Part shown: one piece after another, positions 9,598 to 18,668 of the stretch
How the letters are laid out: the number at the start of each line of letters is the position of its first letter
How positions within the stretch are numbered: the stretch's first letter is position 1
Assembly (NCBI GenBank): GCA_032718475.1
Contig: JAUCBJ010002627.1
Coordinates: 1-37,776 of the forward strand
DNA: 37,776 nucleotides
Reading direction: 5' to 3'
Origin: Nemertoderma westbladi
Lineage: Eukaryota; Xenacoelomorpha; Nemertodermatida; Nemertodermatidae
Notes under the pieces: generated by a model
The model's database searches: none
Seen by the model: the letters and a program-made list of their open reading frames with translations, nothing else
What the model was told of the DNA's origin: nothing
Translations under genes and position numbers: made by a program

Positions 9598-9858
9598 GTT
9601 TTATCTCTATTTGCCCCTGTTCTGTGCTATTACCCTATCTACTAATGGATTATTCTGTTTTATAATCCATATTCTAGCCTACTCTATGGACTTGTGCAGT
9701 ACAGCAGTATGTATCGCGTGGCCTACACGATTTATCCAGCTGCACCCACGTGCCCCCCTCAGGCTACTTACTACTAACTCTACTAACTTCTTAGTTAATC
9801 TCTACTAACTCATTATATATTTTATACATATCCTCCTACCACTAACTCTTACTGCTAA

Positions 9859-10500
9859 CGGTACTATACGTACCCTCCTACTAACTTCTATACTAACTCC
9901 TACTACCGGTACTACATACCCTCTTACTAACTAACTCTCCAACTAACTCTTACTACCCGGTACTACGTACCCTCTTACTAACTAACTCTCCAACTAACTC
10001 TTACTAACCGGTACTACATACCCTCTTACTAACTAACTAACTCCACTAACTCTTACTAGCCGGTACTACATATCCTCTTACTAACTAACTAACTCTACTA
10101 ACTTTTACTAACCGGTACTACGTACCCTCTTACTAACTAACTAACTCCACTGACTCTTACTAACCGGTACTACGTACCCTCTTACTAACTAACTAACCCC
10201 ACTGACTCTTACTACCCGGTACTACGTACCCTCTTACTAACTAACTCTCCAACTAACTCTTACTAACCGGTACTACGTACCCTCTTACTAACTAACTTCT
10301 CTAACTAACGGTACTACGTACCCTCTTACTACTAACTAACTTCTCTAACTAACGGTACTATGTACCCTCTTACTACTAACTAACTTCTCTAACTAACGGT
10401 ACTATGTACCCTCTTACTACTAACTAACTTCTCTAACTAACGGTACTACATACCCTCTTACTACTAACTAACTTCTCCAACTAACGGTACTACGTACCCT
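9859..10500. repeat. Minisatellite, 14 units carrying a GGTAC-TAC-GTACC palindrome
   Basis: The anchor GGTACTA recurs at 9859, 9909, 9959, 10010, 10062, 10114, 10166, 10218, 10268, 10310, 10354, 10398, 10441 and 10486. The period is 50-52 bp for the first eight intervals and 42-45 bp for the rest, a switch of unit type within the array. Most units contain GGTAC-N3-GTACC, so each could form a small hairpin. The rest of each unit is CTAACT/CTTACT filler. Confidence 0.85.
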
Positions 10501-10757
10501 CTTACTACTAACTCTTACTGACTTCTGTCTTCCTACTTACCTACTACGTACATATTATGTACTATTACTACTTTCTATTACTTTCCTTTCTCTTACTCTC
10601 TTTTATTTATTTTTATTTTTATTTTTTATTTTTATGTGTGGGAAAGGGCGTCTCGCCCTCAATCCCACCCCCCTCAGTCCAACATTTGGATGACTAAACT
10701 CAACTCGACTAAGGTGCGCCCTCTAGCAGGCAGCACTTTCCTACAGCCCTCCTGTAT
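10501..10757. other. Non-coding downstream of the BEL integrase
   Basis: Pyrimidine-rich, T-rich sequence with no LTR or gene recognised. This is where the 3' LTR of the minus-strand BEL element would be expected, but no partner was found. Confidence 0.4.
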
Positions 10758-12035
10758 CTATGCCCTCCTCTTTCTATCTTTCGCCCCTATCTTACCACCT
10801 ACCCGCACTTCTACCGATCGGACTCTTCTGTCCTCATCGGAGTAAGTGCTGACAACTCTCGCCAATCTCCATTGGTTGTTGATGATGGTGTCGTCTGTGA
10901 CGATCACCAGATCACCCTCCTTTAATTCCCTAGTGGTGTTCCTCCACTTGCTCCTCCTATGAAGTGTGGGTAGATATTCCTCGACCCACCTCCTCCAGTA
11001 CTCCGCGCTTATCGCCTTAGCGACTTTCCAACTTTGTCGGGAGTGTATATCGTCTGGGTATACACCCCCCATGTCGATGGTCGCCAGCCTTTCCATTAGA
11101 AAGTGACTGGGCATCAGCACATCTAATGACTCTGGGTCATCATTTTCTGGATATAGCGGTCTGCTATTAATGATACCCTCACACTTTGCTAGTACCGTCC
11201 TTAGTACATCCTCTGTTACCATGTGGGTGTTCATCAACTTCGTCATCAGACGCTTGGAACTACCCACGAGTCTCTCGACGCATCCTAGAGTATGCGGAGC
11301 ATACGGCGTCCTCCTCTCCCACTTCACCTGTCGTCTTCTCATGGCTGCCCTGACTTCCTCCCCTTCCAGGATATCCAAGGCCTCTGCCATCTCATTTTCC
11401 GCCCCCACAAAGTTGGTTCCATTATCGGAGTATATTACTGCGATCGTCCCACCTTTGCAGTCCCTGAACCTCTCTAGGGCATTGATGAATGCCGACGCGG
11501 TTGCGTCTTGGGCGAGTTCTATCCCTACCGCCCGTGTGTTATTACATACAAAGATAATGCCATAACGCTTCTCTGTGTGCCGCATCACATTAATCTTTAT
11601 CAGCCCGAACATATCTACACCGCAGTGTGTGAATGGCGGGTCGTGTTGTCTCACCCTGCTGGCTGGTAATGGCGCCATCTCCTGTATAGCCCGCTCCTTC
11701 TTTGCCCGTCGGCAGGTCTGGCACTGCTCCACTACCGCCTTTACCTTCTTTCTCAACTGTGTGATCCAAAAGGTCCTCCGTATCTCCGTGAGGGTCCGGT
11801 TGGTGCCCCCGTGCAATATCGACTTGTGGGAGTCCCAAATGATCTGGTGCACTATTGGCGATTTATTAGGAATGATGATGGGTTTTGGTGGTATAATGAG
11901 GCTGTTATTATTTAGCACTCTAGAGTTCATTACTAAGATCCCATCGTCATTGAGTTGTGGCGACAGTGCAATCAGCTCGCTGTCCCGTCGGAGATGTTGC
12001 TGTTTACCGATTCGTTCCACCTCGTCGCCGTAGTT
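10758..12035 (-). CDS. pol: BEL/Pao integrase with DUF5641-like tail (broken from Pol by a stop)
   Basis: Same frame as RNase H; the open frame begins directly after the TAG at 12036 and has no ATG at its start. A zinc-binding HHCC region (HKSILHGG, then CQTCRRAK) is followed by the catalytic core with Asp in VDMFG, Asp in YSDNGTNF and Glu in GCVERLVGSSK, so the D,D-E triad is complete. The C-terminal part with YLPTLHRRSKW and a GDLVIV block matches the DUF5641-type domain of Pao integrases. Function would be insertion of cDNA into chromosomes. Confidence 0.85.
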   Translation of the reverse strand, partial: NYGDEVERIGKQQHLRRDSELIALSPQLNDDGILVMNSRVLNNNSLIIPPKPIIIPNKSPIVHQIIWDSHKSILHGGTNRTLTEIRRTFWITQLRKKVKAVVEQCQTCRRAKKERAIQEMAPLPASRVRQHDPPFTHCGVDMFGLIKINVMRHTEKRYGIIFVCNNTRAVGIELAQDATASAFINALERFRDCKGGTIAVIYSDNGTNFVGAENEMAEALDILEGEEVRAAMRRRQVKWERRTPYAPHTLGCVERLVGSSKRLMTKLMNTHMVTEDVLRTVLAKCEGIINSRPLYPENDDPESLDVLMPSHFLMERLATIDMGGVYPDDIHSRQSWKVAKAISAEYWRRWVEEYLPTLHRRSKWRNTTRELKEGDLVIVTDDTIINNQWRLARVVSTYSDEDRRVRSVEVRVGGKIGAKDRKRRA

Positions 12036-13121
12036 CTATCTTTGTTCGTGACGGATCACGGCCCTGGCCGCTCCTTCCAGATCAACGTTTGGTTTCTTCT
12101 TAGTGTCTTTTACGATCCCCTTTAGGAAGTCCCCGAAGGCTCTCCAGTACGCCACTAACTTCTTGGTCTTGTACCAACTTGAGCTGTAGCTAAGGAGTTT
12201 GTCCGTCGGATTGTCGCACAGTTCTTCCGGTTTTGGTTGCACGTCCCTTATCTCCCTCACCATCTGGCTATATATCTCCTCAGCTTCTGAATCTCCTCCT
12301 TCCTCCTCTAGTGCTACTTCCTCTGAGCCCGGGTCCACCTTCTTCATCGGTGGCCAGGCTGTCCTGTCGTTCAGGAATTGTGGCACGTGCTGCCACAGTA
12401 CTTCCTTCTTCAAGAAAGTGTGGCGTGCCATGCCCCTTGATAACAAGTCTGCTGGGTTCTCGTCCATTGGGCAGTAGTGCCACCTTTCTAACTCTGTCGT
12501 TGCCCTTATTTCGTCCACCCTGTTTGCAACAAATATAGGGTATCTCGTCTTTTTGTTATGTAGCCAACCAAGCACTACCATGGAGTCCGTCCAGTAGTGT
12601 GTTTCCACTATGTTGGGAATAGCTTCCATCAAGTAGGCTGTGGCCCTAACTCCTAACCTCGCAGCTGTCAACTCGAGTTTCGGAACCGATGCTGAATCTG
12701 GCGGTGTCGACTTCACTTTGCTGAATGCAGGTCTGGGCTTGTGAGCCCCCTCTCGTTGTACTAAGTAGAGTGCCGCTCCGTATGCCTCTAATGACGCATC
12801 AGAGAACATATGTAGATCCAGATTCGTCATGTACCCATCCGGGAAATACACGCGTGGCATGCTGTATATTCCCATCTGCTCTAAACTCTCTGTCCACTTG
12901 CACCACTGCTTGCTGATCTCTTCCGGTACCTCTGTGTCCCACTCGTCCTTTAGCTTATATACCTTCTTAAGTATTTGCTTCCCCGTGACTAGTAATGGGG
13001 ATGCTAGGCCTAAGGGATCGTATATCCTTGCTATGTACGATACATAGCCCCTCTTTGTGTGGATGTCCGCCCCCTCCTGGCTTAACTGGTACTTCAACTC
13101 GTCTGTCTCTCGGTTCCACAT
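12036..13121 (-). CDS. pol: BEL/Pao RT thumb and RNase H segment (broken)
   Basis: In frame with the RT segment upstream; open from 13139, first Met at 13121. It contains RIYDPLGLASPL (the post-palm block of Pao RT), then RNase H motifs FSDASLEAYGAALYL (Asp), KLELTAARLG (Glu), YWTDSMVVLGWL (Asp) and NPADLLSRG. All expected RNase H acidic residues are present. It ends at TAG (12036-12038), beyond which the integrase continues in the same frame. Confidence 0.85.
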   Translation of the reverse strand: MWNRETDELKYQLSQEGADIHTKRGYVSYIARIYDPLGLASPLLVTGKQILKKVYKLKDEWDTEVPEEISKQWCKWTESLEQMGIYSMPRVYFPDGYMTNLDLHMFSDASLEAYGAALYLVQREGAHKPRPAFSKVKSTPPDSASVPKLELTAARLGVRATAYLMEAIPNIVETHYWTDSMVVLGWLHNKKTRYPIFVANRVDEIRATTELERWHYCPMDENPADLLSRGMARHTFLKKEVLWQHVPQFLNDRTAWPPMKKVDPGSEEVALEEEGGDSEAEEIYSQMVREIRDVQPKPEELCDNPTDKLLSYSSSWYKTKKLVAYWRAFGDFLKGIVKDTKKKPNVDLEGAARAVIRHEQR

Positions 13122-13139
13122 GATCCCTAATGCCTTCTG

Positions 13140-13994
13140 TTAGGACTCTACCCTTTTGTTCACCATGTCCTGTCCCTTGGCTGTCGTGGGATTATCCATG
13201 GTCGACTCTGGCCTCCTGTCCTCTATGGCTTTCATGAACTCTTGCGAGCTGGATTGGAACTTGGTTAGGTTAAACCCGGATCCTTTTAGGATGTCGGGAA
13301 CCTCGCGCCCCGTATCCAGTAGTTCCTTAACCATATTTCCAGACTCCATCCCGTCGTCTACATAGAAGCCGCATTGAATCATATCGACGGCTTTGGCGCT
13401 ATATTTATCTTCCTTCCCTTCTACCGTGTCCCTCACGGCCACAGTCGTCGTGAAAGAGGACGACTTGGCCCCCATATTCTGTACTACCATCTTGTACATC
13501 GGTATTGTCGACGGTTCCTCGTCGCCATTGTACCATAGGAAGTGCTGACTGTCGCTATCCTCTTCCGTTACACGGACTTGGTTGAACATGCCTTCGATGT
13601 CGCAGGTGAAGGCGTGTTTCCCGTTCCTGAATCTGAGTAGGACCTCGATCCCTGAGTTATAGATATTGGGACCCTCCAGCAGATAATCGTTTAGGCATTT
13701 GCTGTTGGTCTTAGCCGATGCGTCAACTACCATCCGCAGTTTACCTATCTTCGGGTCTAGAGCCACATGGAGTGGCAGGTAGTAGGTCCTGTCCGTGTTC
13801 GGTTCATCGACCGGTAGCTCCACGGCCCATCCTTTCTCGACATACTTGCTAATCGTCTTATGGATGTACTCATTCTTTTCGGGGCTCCGTTTTAGTGTTT
13901 GCTTCAACTTGCGAAGCCTCGTGAGTACCATTCCGGTAACGGTAGTTTTGGTAGTTTCCATACCATCCCTATGGTATACCGCCCCTCGTCGCAT
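13140..13994 (-). CDS. pol: BEL/Pao reverse transcriptase, palm region (broken)
   Basis: This frame overlaps the end of gag-pro (13904-13994) and holds RT blocks typical of Pao: RMVVDASAK, FTCDIEGMFNQV with the first catalytic Asp, and FYVDDGMES with the YVDD active site. The catalytic residues are intact. It ends at TAA (13140-13142), and the same frame resumes directly on the other side as the RNase H segment, so a single nonsense change split the polyprotein. It cannot be translated as one Pol from this copy. Confidence 0.85.
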   Translation of the reverse strand: MRRGAVYHRDGMETTKTTVTGMVLTRLRKLKQTLKRSPEKNEYIHKTISKYVEKGWAVELPVDEPNTDRTYYLPLHVALDPKIGKLRMVVDASAKTNSKCLNDYLLEGPNIYNSGIEVLLRFRNGKHAFTCDIEGMFNQVRVTEEDSDSQHFLWYNGDEEPSTIPMYKMVVQNMGAKSSSFTTTVAVRDTVEGKEDKYSAKAVDMIQCGFYVDDGMESGNMVKELLDTGREVPDILKGSGFNLTKFQSSSQEFMKAIEDRRPESTMDNPTTAKGQDMVNKRVES

Positions 13995-15925
13995 CTCATC
14001 GACTCCTTTATGCTTTGTAAAGCCTGCTTGTCTTCTACCGAGGTTCCGACCCCGGTCTCTTTCAATCCCTCAAAATCCTGTCTAAGTAGCCTCCTGAGCT
14101 GCTCCTCCACTCCTTCGTCTTCCATCTCCTGCATAGTTCCCGCGAACATGCATCCTGATGTCTCCGACATCGTAAACGGTATCTTGGTTTTGATTGGGCC
14201 GCTCAGCGTCCACCCGAATGGTGTTAGAATCGCCACCGGGTCACACTGCCTGTCTTCGCCGAAGACCATCTGCATTCTCTCGTGGGCCGTCGGGCAGTCC
14301 ATTCCTACTATAATGGATACCTTCCTAACGTCCACATCAGGTATTGAGAAGTCGATACTGTCCAGAAATTTATATTGTTCGACCTCGATGTTGGTTGGTC
14401 GCCTGGCGTTGATATTTATCGACTCTATCACCTGGATGGGGTCGATGGTCACCCCATAGTCGCATCCCGGTGATATCGCTGCTATCCCGCACCGTCCAGT
14501 CCTCATCTCCAGGACCTCATCTTTGCTGGAGATGGTTGTTACCGCCATTCTACTTGGCCTCGTCCTCAATCCTATCTCTTCGGCCACCCAATTCTCAACC
14601 AACGTGAAGGCTGCTCCACTGTCGACCAGCATCAGCGTGGTTACTGATCGGTTGCCTTCCCCAATCACCCGCACTGGTACTACCCCGAGTAGTACCGTTC
14701 CTCTCTTCTTTGCCCCTACGGTGCTCGTAGCCGTCGTCTGCCCTTTGCCTTGACCGAACTTAATTGGCGTTTCTTCGCATTGGTCGGCTCTATGTCCACC
14801 CGTCACACACCGAGAACAAACTTCGTTCCTCCTCGCGTATTCTGTCTGATCTTCTCTGGGTAGTGCTTGCCAATATCTGCAGTTCATTGTCTGATGAAGT
14901 GCGTTTGTGTGCAATTGGCATTTGTTGTTTGGGTTATAGCCATCCTTGTATAGTGCGCTGCGTATCGCACTTGCATTCGTACCTAAGTCCCTAGTGTTCT
15001 TATTACTTGGGTTCGGCCTACTGGGCGTGTTAGGGTTGTGTTTATTCGTGTTGTTATTTTTCCCCTGTCCGCTCCATGGTGCAGCCTTACCCCTGGCTAC
15101 TTGTGGACTAGCAGTCCCCTGCGTCGCCGCGTATGGCAGCGATTGTCTGAGCTTTGGCAATGCGTTCGCCGTGTTGTGTTCTGGTTTCGGCCTACTGTAT
15201 TCGGTCTTTGGTCCTTTTCCCAGGCTATCCTCGCTATAGACTGGGTCTGTTATTAGTTCGGCTTCGTAGTTAAGGAAGCTCGACATTTCTTCTAGGCCCG
15301 GCTCCGCACCCTTCCTCTCTCGAGTGGAGAAAGCGATTTTCCTCCACTTATTGCGCAGCCAGTTCGGCAGTGCCTGTGCTATCGTGGTGATGTTATTGGA
15401 TGCGTTAAGTTCGTATGGCCCGTCCAGCATCTTTAACACGATTAGCGCTTTCTCGACTTTGTTCGCAAATGTCTTTATGCTAATGGGATTATCCTGTAGG
15501 CCACCCGATGTTATACCTCTCAGGGTTTGCCGGATGATCTTGGCTGGGTGGCCGTACTCCCTGTCTAGCACCCGCCATGCTGTCGTGAAGCCGCCCTCGA
15601 TGCCCTGATACTGCCTCACGATGTCGTATGCTGGGCCTCCTGTATACACTTGCAGATATTTTAGGCACTCCGCCTGCGTCAAGTTCTTCGTCAATATTTC
15701 ATTGCTGTAAATGCGCCGAAACTGCAGGTATTCTTCCGGCCTACTTCCATCGAATTTAAATGGCTCTACGGGTGGTAGTTCGATCCTGGTCTTTAAGGCA
15801 TCGATTAATGTAGCCATTCCCATCGCCTGTGCTTCCAATGGGTTCGATGGATGCCGTACAGATTCTGCCGTTGGGTGCGGTCCGTTCGTCCTATCTGCTG
15901 CCCTTCTCTGTGTTGGGTATATCAT
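13904..15925 (-). CDS. gag-pro: BEL/Pao Gag-protease, running into the start of RT
   Basis: The frame is open from 16043 on the minus strand; the first ATG is 15925-15923, the start used here. The order is an N-terminal low-complexity stretch, a DUF1759-type Gag domain from about residue 50 to 230, an Asn/Pro-rich linker, a Cys/His region ending in CSRCVTGGHRADQC (CX2CX4HX4C), and an aspartic protease with VDSGAAFTLV about 430 residues in. The C-terminus reads into the pre-palm region of RT and then leaves the frame at a stop at 13904. Gag would form the capsid and the protease would process it. The frame loss sits inside conserved RT sequence, which suggests an indel rather than programmed frameshifting. 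Confidence 0.85.
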   Translation of the reverse strand: MIYPTQRRAADRTNGPHPTAESVRHPSNPLEAQAMGMATLIDALKTRIELPPVEPFKFDGSRPEEYLQFRRIYSNEILTKNLTQAECLKYLQVYTGGPAYDIVRQYQGIEGGFTTAWRVLDREYGHPAKIIRQTLRGITSGGLQDNPISIKTFANKVEKALIVLKMLDGPYELNASNNITTIAQALPNWLRNKWRKIAFSTRERKGAEPGLEEMSSFLNYEAELITDPVYSEDSLGKGPKTEYSRPKPEHNTANALPKLRQSLPYAATQGTASPQVARGKAAPWSGQGKNNNTNKHNPNTPSRPNPSNKNTRDLGTNASAIRSALYKDGYNPNNKCQLHTNALHQTMNCRYWQALPREDQTEYARRNEVCSRCVTGGHRADQCEETPIKFGQGKGQTTATSTVGAKKRGTVLLGVVPVRVIGEGNRSVTTLMLVDSGAAFTLVENWVAEEIGLRTRPSRMAVTTISSKDEVLEMRTGRCGIAAISPGCDYGVTIDPIQVIESININARRPTNIEVEQYKFLDSIDFSIPDVDVRKVSIIVGMDCPTAHERMQMVFGEDRQCDPVAILTPFGWTLSGPIKTKIPFTMSETSGCMFAGTMQEMEDEGVEEQLRRLLRQDFEGLKETGVGTSVEDKQALQSIKESMRCDEGRYTIGMVWKLPKLPLPEWYSRGFAS

Positions 15926-16046
15926 AGGGGGTAGCGGCTCCCTCCATATTTCGGTGTCGCATGACCTGTTCTCGTCCAAGGGGTTCGATGTTCTTGTTCC
16001 TATTGGAGTATATTGTTGATATCGCGATGGGGGAATGTCACCCTAT

Positions 16047-16065
16047 CCCCCCCCCCCCCCCCCCC
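16047..16065. repeat. 19-C tract at the junction of the BEL and Gypsy elements
   Basis: The tract lies in the 110-bp gap between the open frame of BEL gag and the end of Gypsy pol. Neither element has an LTR here, so this is the likely breakpoint that joined two truncated elements. Confidence 0.6.
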
Positions 16066-16158
16066 ACCGGTATGTTCGGTACTGGGGTTGATGTTAATAT
16101 ATGAGCCCATTCCCCTATGAGTCCTTTAGTATCAATATCGTTTGTGAGTCATATATAT

Positions 16159-18468
16159 TCATAACATTAGTCTATCGGGTTTTTTTTTATCACGCTTGCT
16201 GCGTCTTACATAAGTCCAAACGCCATCACCGTCGATGTCATCATGATCATTGTCGCTGTATTGCTTCTGATCGTGATCTATACTATTACCACCTTGTTGG
16301 ACTACTTCCTCCTTGTTCTCTGGTTCTCTGTGGTTTTCTGGTTCTCCATCGCTAAGAAGGCGAAGGAAGCGGCGGTTTCTCCAGTACTCTCGTCCATTGT
16401 CAGCAGCAATTAGGTAACTGCGGTTCCTTGAACAATCCTTGATAATAGTACCTTTCAGGTCCCATTTCTTCGTCTGGTGGTGCTGAATTCTGACTCGGTC
16501 TCCTTGTGTGAAATTGGTTATTTCACGAGTACCTCTGTCATACAATTCCTTTGAGATTCTCTGATTATGTGCGGCTTTAACATCGGCAAATTGTATATCA
16601 TGTTCATCTACATTTTTGAATGATGTTGCAGACGTTGGCAACTTACTTCTCAACTGCCTTCCTATGACCCGCTGAGCCGGGCTGAGACCATCGGCACGGG
16701 GTGTGTTTCTGTATTCCAGTAACGCGTTTGCGAATTCATCTGTCGAAATATCGCCCTTTGGACATACCTTTACAACCAAATCTTTGATACATCTTACTGC
16801 CGCTTCTGCGTATCCATTGGATTCATGGTTGTATGGTGAAGATGGTTGATGGTTAATTCCCCATTCTTGACAAAAGTTTTTAAATTCAGTTCTAAATTGT
16901 GGCCCCCCATCCGTTGTGAGCCTATCAGGAATGCCCACATTTGTAAACCAAACTCTGAATTTCTTCTTTGTAGTATAGGTGTCAACCCCACCGTGCCCAC
17001 ATTCGAAAACATCAGGCCATCCTGAGTATTTATTGGTGATAACTAGATATTCTTTAGCAGCATGGGCGAAGAAATCAGCCGCTATTGATTCACCAGGCCT
17101 TGTGGGTCGCACATCAGCCATCATAGGTTCCTTCCGATTACTAGCTTTATGGACCTCGCACTCATTACACTCCGAAACTAATGTCCCTATGTCATTGCTG
17201 ATGCCAGGCCAAAAGACGCACATCCGTGCCCTTCTGAGGGCTCTGTCACGCCCTTGGTGTGCTGCATGCAATTCTTTTAAAACAACTTTACGCATGGCTA
17301 CGGGTATAACAATGCGATTCCCTGCATACATGACCAAATTGTCAACAATTGATAGCCCATTACGAAAATTCCAATATGGTCTTAACATTTCACTAACCAT
17401 GTGTTTGGTGGGTGGAAATCCTGAAGCGATTAGCTTACGAAGTTCAAAATAAGCTGGGTCACGATTTGCCTCTTGTTTAACCTTTTCCCAGCCTACACCC
17501 TTGGTGTTTGTCGTGGGTGGAGAGACATTTACTGTATTAAGGCTGTGTGCTGCGCTTAACAACGAGGTGTGAGCGAACTCTTCTATTTCGGTCTCACCTG
17601 GTTCATCTTCTGTTGTTGGATGTGAAACTGGGAACCTAGAAAATGTGTCTACTACTGTATGTGTAATTCCTTGTCTCCATATAGCAGAAGGTCTGTAGCA
17701 GGCAAGCTTTTCTTTTAAACGAATGATTCGTGGTGTCTCGATTTGGTCTAATGTTTTTCCATTAATGATGGATATGAGAGGTTTATGGTCTACAATGAGC
17801 TCAAAATGAGCCCCCTGAAGAAATAATTTGCTCTTGTGAGTGGCCCATACTACGCCAAGGAGTTCTATTTCAGTAGCTGAGTATCTCGATTCAGTTGTCG
17901 TCAATGTTCTAGAACCGCACTGCAGTAGCTTCCATATACCTGCTTTGTCTTGTTGCCATAGTGCAAATCCTAGACCTTTTGATTGGGCTGCATCAGTTTC
18001 TAACCGTAGTGGAGCGTCAGGTATGAAGTTAGTGAGTACTCTAGGGGACATAAGGATCTCTATTATTGATTTAAAAGACTTTCTTTGGTCTGCTTCCCAT
18101 ATAAACCGGGTCTTATGCGAGGTTAGAGCCATAAGAGGTTCTGCTGCTTGTGCCAAGTCTGGTGTGAAGGCCTGAAATTGTTGGATAAGGCCACAGAATG
18201 ATCTCACATCAGTTGTTGACTTCGGCTCTGGGAAGTTTGTGAGTGCACTTGTCAGGGAAGGGTTAACACTATAACCATTTTGGTTGACAACATAACCGCC
18301 CCATTCTACTTCAGGTTGCCCAAACATGACTTTGCGCTTACTAAGCGTTATACCATTGTCATTAAAACGTTGTAAGATAGAACGCACCCTCCGTTCATGA
18401 TCATCTATGTTGGTGTCATATACGATGACATCTTCAACCACCTTCTTAAAATTATCAACGCCTTCCAT
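16159..18468 (-). CDS. pol: Ty3/Gypsy Pol, C-terminal part: RT thumb, RNase H, integrase
   Basis: This is the downstream half of a gag-pol frame whose upstream half is at 21332-23653; the two are separated by the LTR element at 18471-21331. Codons before the Met at 18468 belong to the inserted LTR and are excluded. It starts within RT at VVEDVIVYD, followed by RNase H (LETDAAQSKGLGFALW, ATEIELLGVVWA, IVDHKPL), then integrase with HAAHQG and CNECEVH zinc ligands, Asp in IAADFFAH, Asp in TTDGGPQF and Glu in NGYAEAAVR. The C-terminus is charged and ends at 16159. At the RT active site the usual xDD reads Glu-Asp, a change at a catalytic position. No 3' LTR remains. Confidence 0.9.
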   Translation of the reverse strand: MEGVDNFKKVVEDVIVYDTNIDDHERRVRSILQRFNDNGITLSKRKVMFGQPEVEWGGYVVNQNGYSVNPSLTSALTNFPEPKSTTDVRSFCGLIQQFQAFTPDLAQAAEPLMALTSHKTRFIWEADQRKSFKSIIEILMSPRVLTNFIPDAPLRLETDAAQSKGLGFALWQQDKAGIWKLLQCGSRTLTTTESRYSATEIELLGVVWATHKSKLFLQGAHFELIVDHKPLISIINGKTLDQIETPRIIRLKEKLACYRPSAIWRQGITHTVVDTFSRFPVSHPTTEDEPGETEIEEFAHTSLLSAAHSLNTVNVSPPTTNTKGVGWEKVKQEANRDPAYFELRKLIASGFPPTKHMVSEMLRPYWNFRNGLSIVDNLVMYAGNRIVIPVAMRKVVLKELHAAHQGRDRALRRARMCVFWPGISNDIGTLVSECNECEVHKASNRKEPMMADVRPTRPGESIAADFFAHAAKEYLVITNKYSGWPDVFECGHGGVDTYTTKKKFRVWFTNVGIPDRLTTDGGPQFRTEFKNFCQEWGINHQPSSPYNHESNGYAEAAVRCIKDLVVKVCPKGDISTDEFANALLEYRNTPRADGLSPAQRVIGRQLRSKLPTSATSFKNVDEHDIQFADVKAAHNQRISKELYDRGTREITNFTQGDRVRIQHHQTKKWDLKGTIIKDCSRNRSYLIAADNGREYWRNRRFLRLLSDGEPENHREPENKEEVVQQGGNSIDHDQKQYSDNDHDDIDGDGVWTYVRRSKRDKKKPDRLML

Positions 18469-18470
18469 GG
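18466..18470. other. Target-site duplication CATGG, left copy (right copy 21332-21336)
   Basis: CATGG flanks the left LTR here and the right LTR at 21332-21336. Five bases is a normal duplication length for LTR retroelement integration, and both copies encode the same Met position of the interrupted Gypsy pol frame. Confidence 0.95.
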
Positions 18471-18645
18471 TATAAGATATGGGTGAGATAGATGGATGGA
18501 TTATTATAGGCTGCTGACTGCTGAGTGTAACTGTGGTGGTGGTTGGTATTCTGGTCATTGCAGTATTGTGCGGTTTGTAGTCTGACAGTGCTAGATGATT
18601 ATAAGATTAATACATTTTGAATAACTGACACATTTATATCTTATA
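18471..18645 (+). repeat. 5' LTR, 175 bp
   Basis: Identical to 21157-21331. It begins TATAAGATATGGG and ends TTTATATCTTATA. No canonical TGG-type tRNA primer site follows; the next bases are AGCTAACCGGGC, so the priming mechanism is unclear. Gag starts only 23 bp after the LTR. Confidence 0.95.
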
Positions 18646-18668
18646 AGCTAACCGGGCTTGCAGCAGTG

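Larger units (their letters stand above)
10758..16046 (-). mobile_element. BEL/Pao retrotransposon, defective, LTRs not found
   Basis: On the minus strand the order is Gag, protease, RT, RNase H, integrase and DUF5641-like tail, the Pao arrangement. The frame of gag-pro differs from that of pol, with the switch near 13930. The pol frame contains TAA at 13140-13142 and TAG at 12036-12038. No LTR pair is visible. The 5' side stops at a 19-C tract (16047-16065), only about 100 bp from the end of the neighbouring Gypsy pol, so the 5' LTR has been lost or replaced. It is a dead copy. Confidence 0.85.

Noticed and set aside
11170-12033. Plus-strand open frames opposite the BEL integrase
   Set aside because: Antisense shadows of integrase with no domain similarity of their own.
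13904-13994. Programmed frameshift between BEL gag-pro and pol
   Set aside because: No slippery heptamer was recognised, the overlap lies inside conserved RT sequence and further stops occur downstream, so an indel is the simpler reading.
18471-18557. N-terminal extension of the Gypsy Pol fragment in the minus frame
   Set aside because: These codons are antisense LTR sequence of the nested element, not part of Pol.
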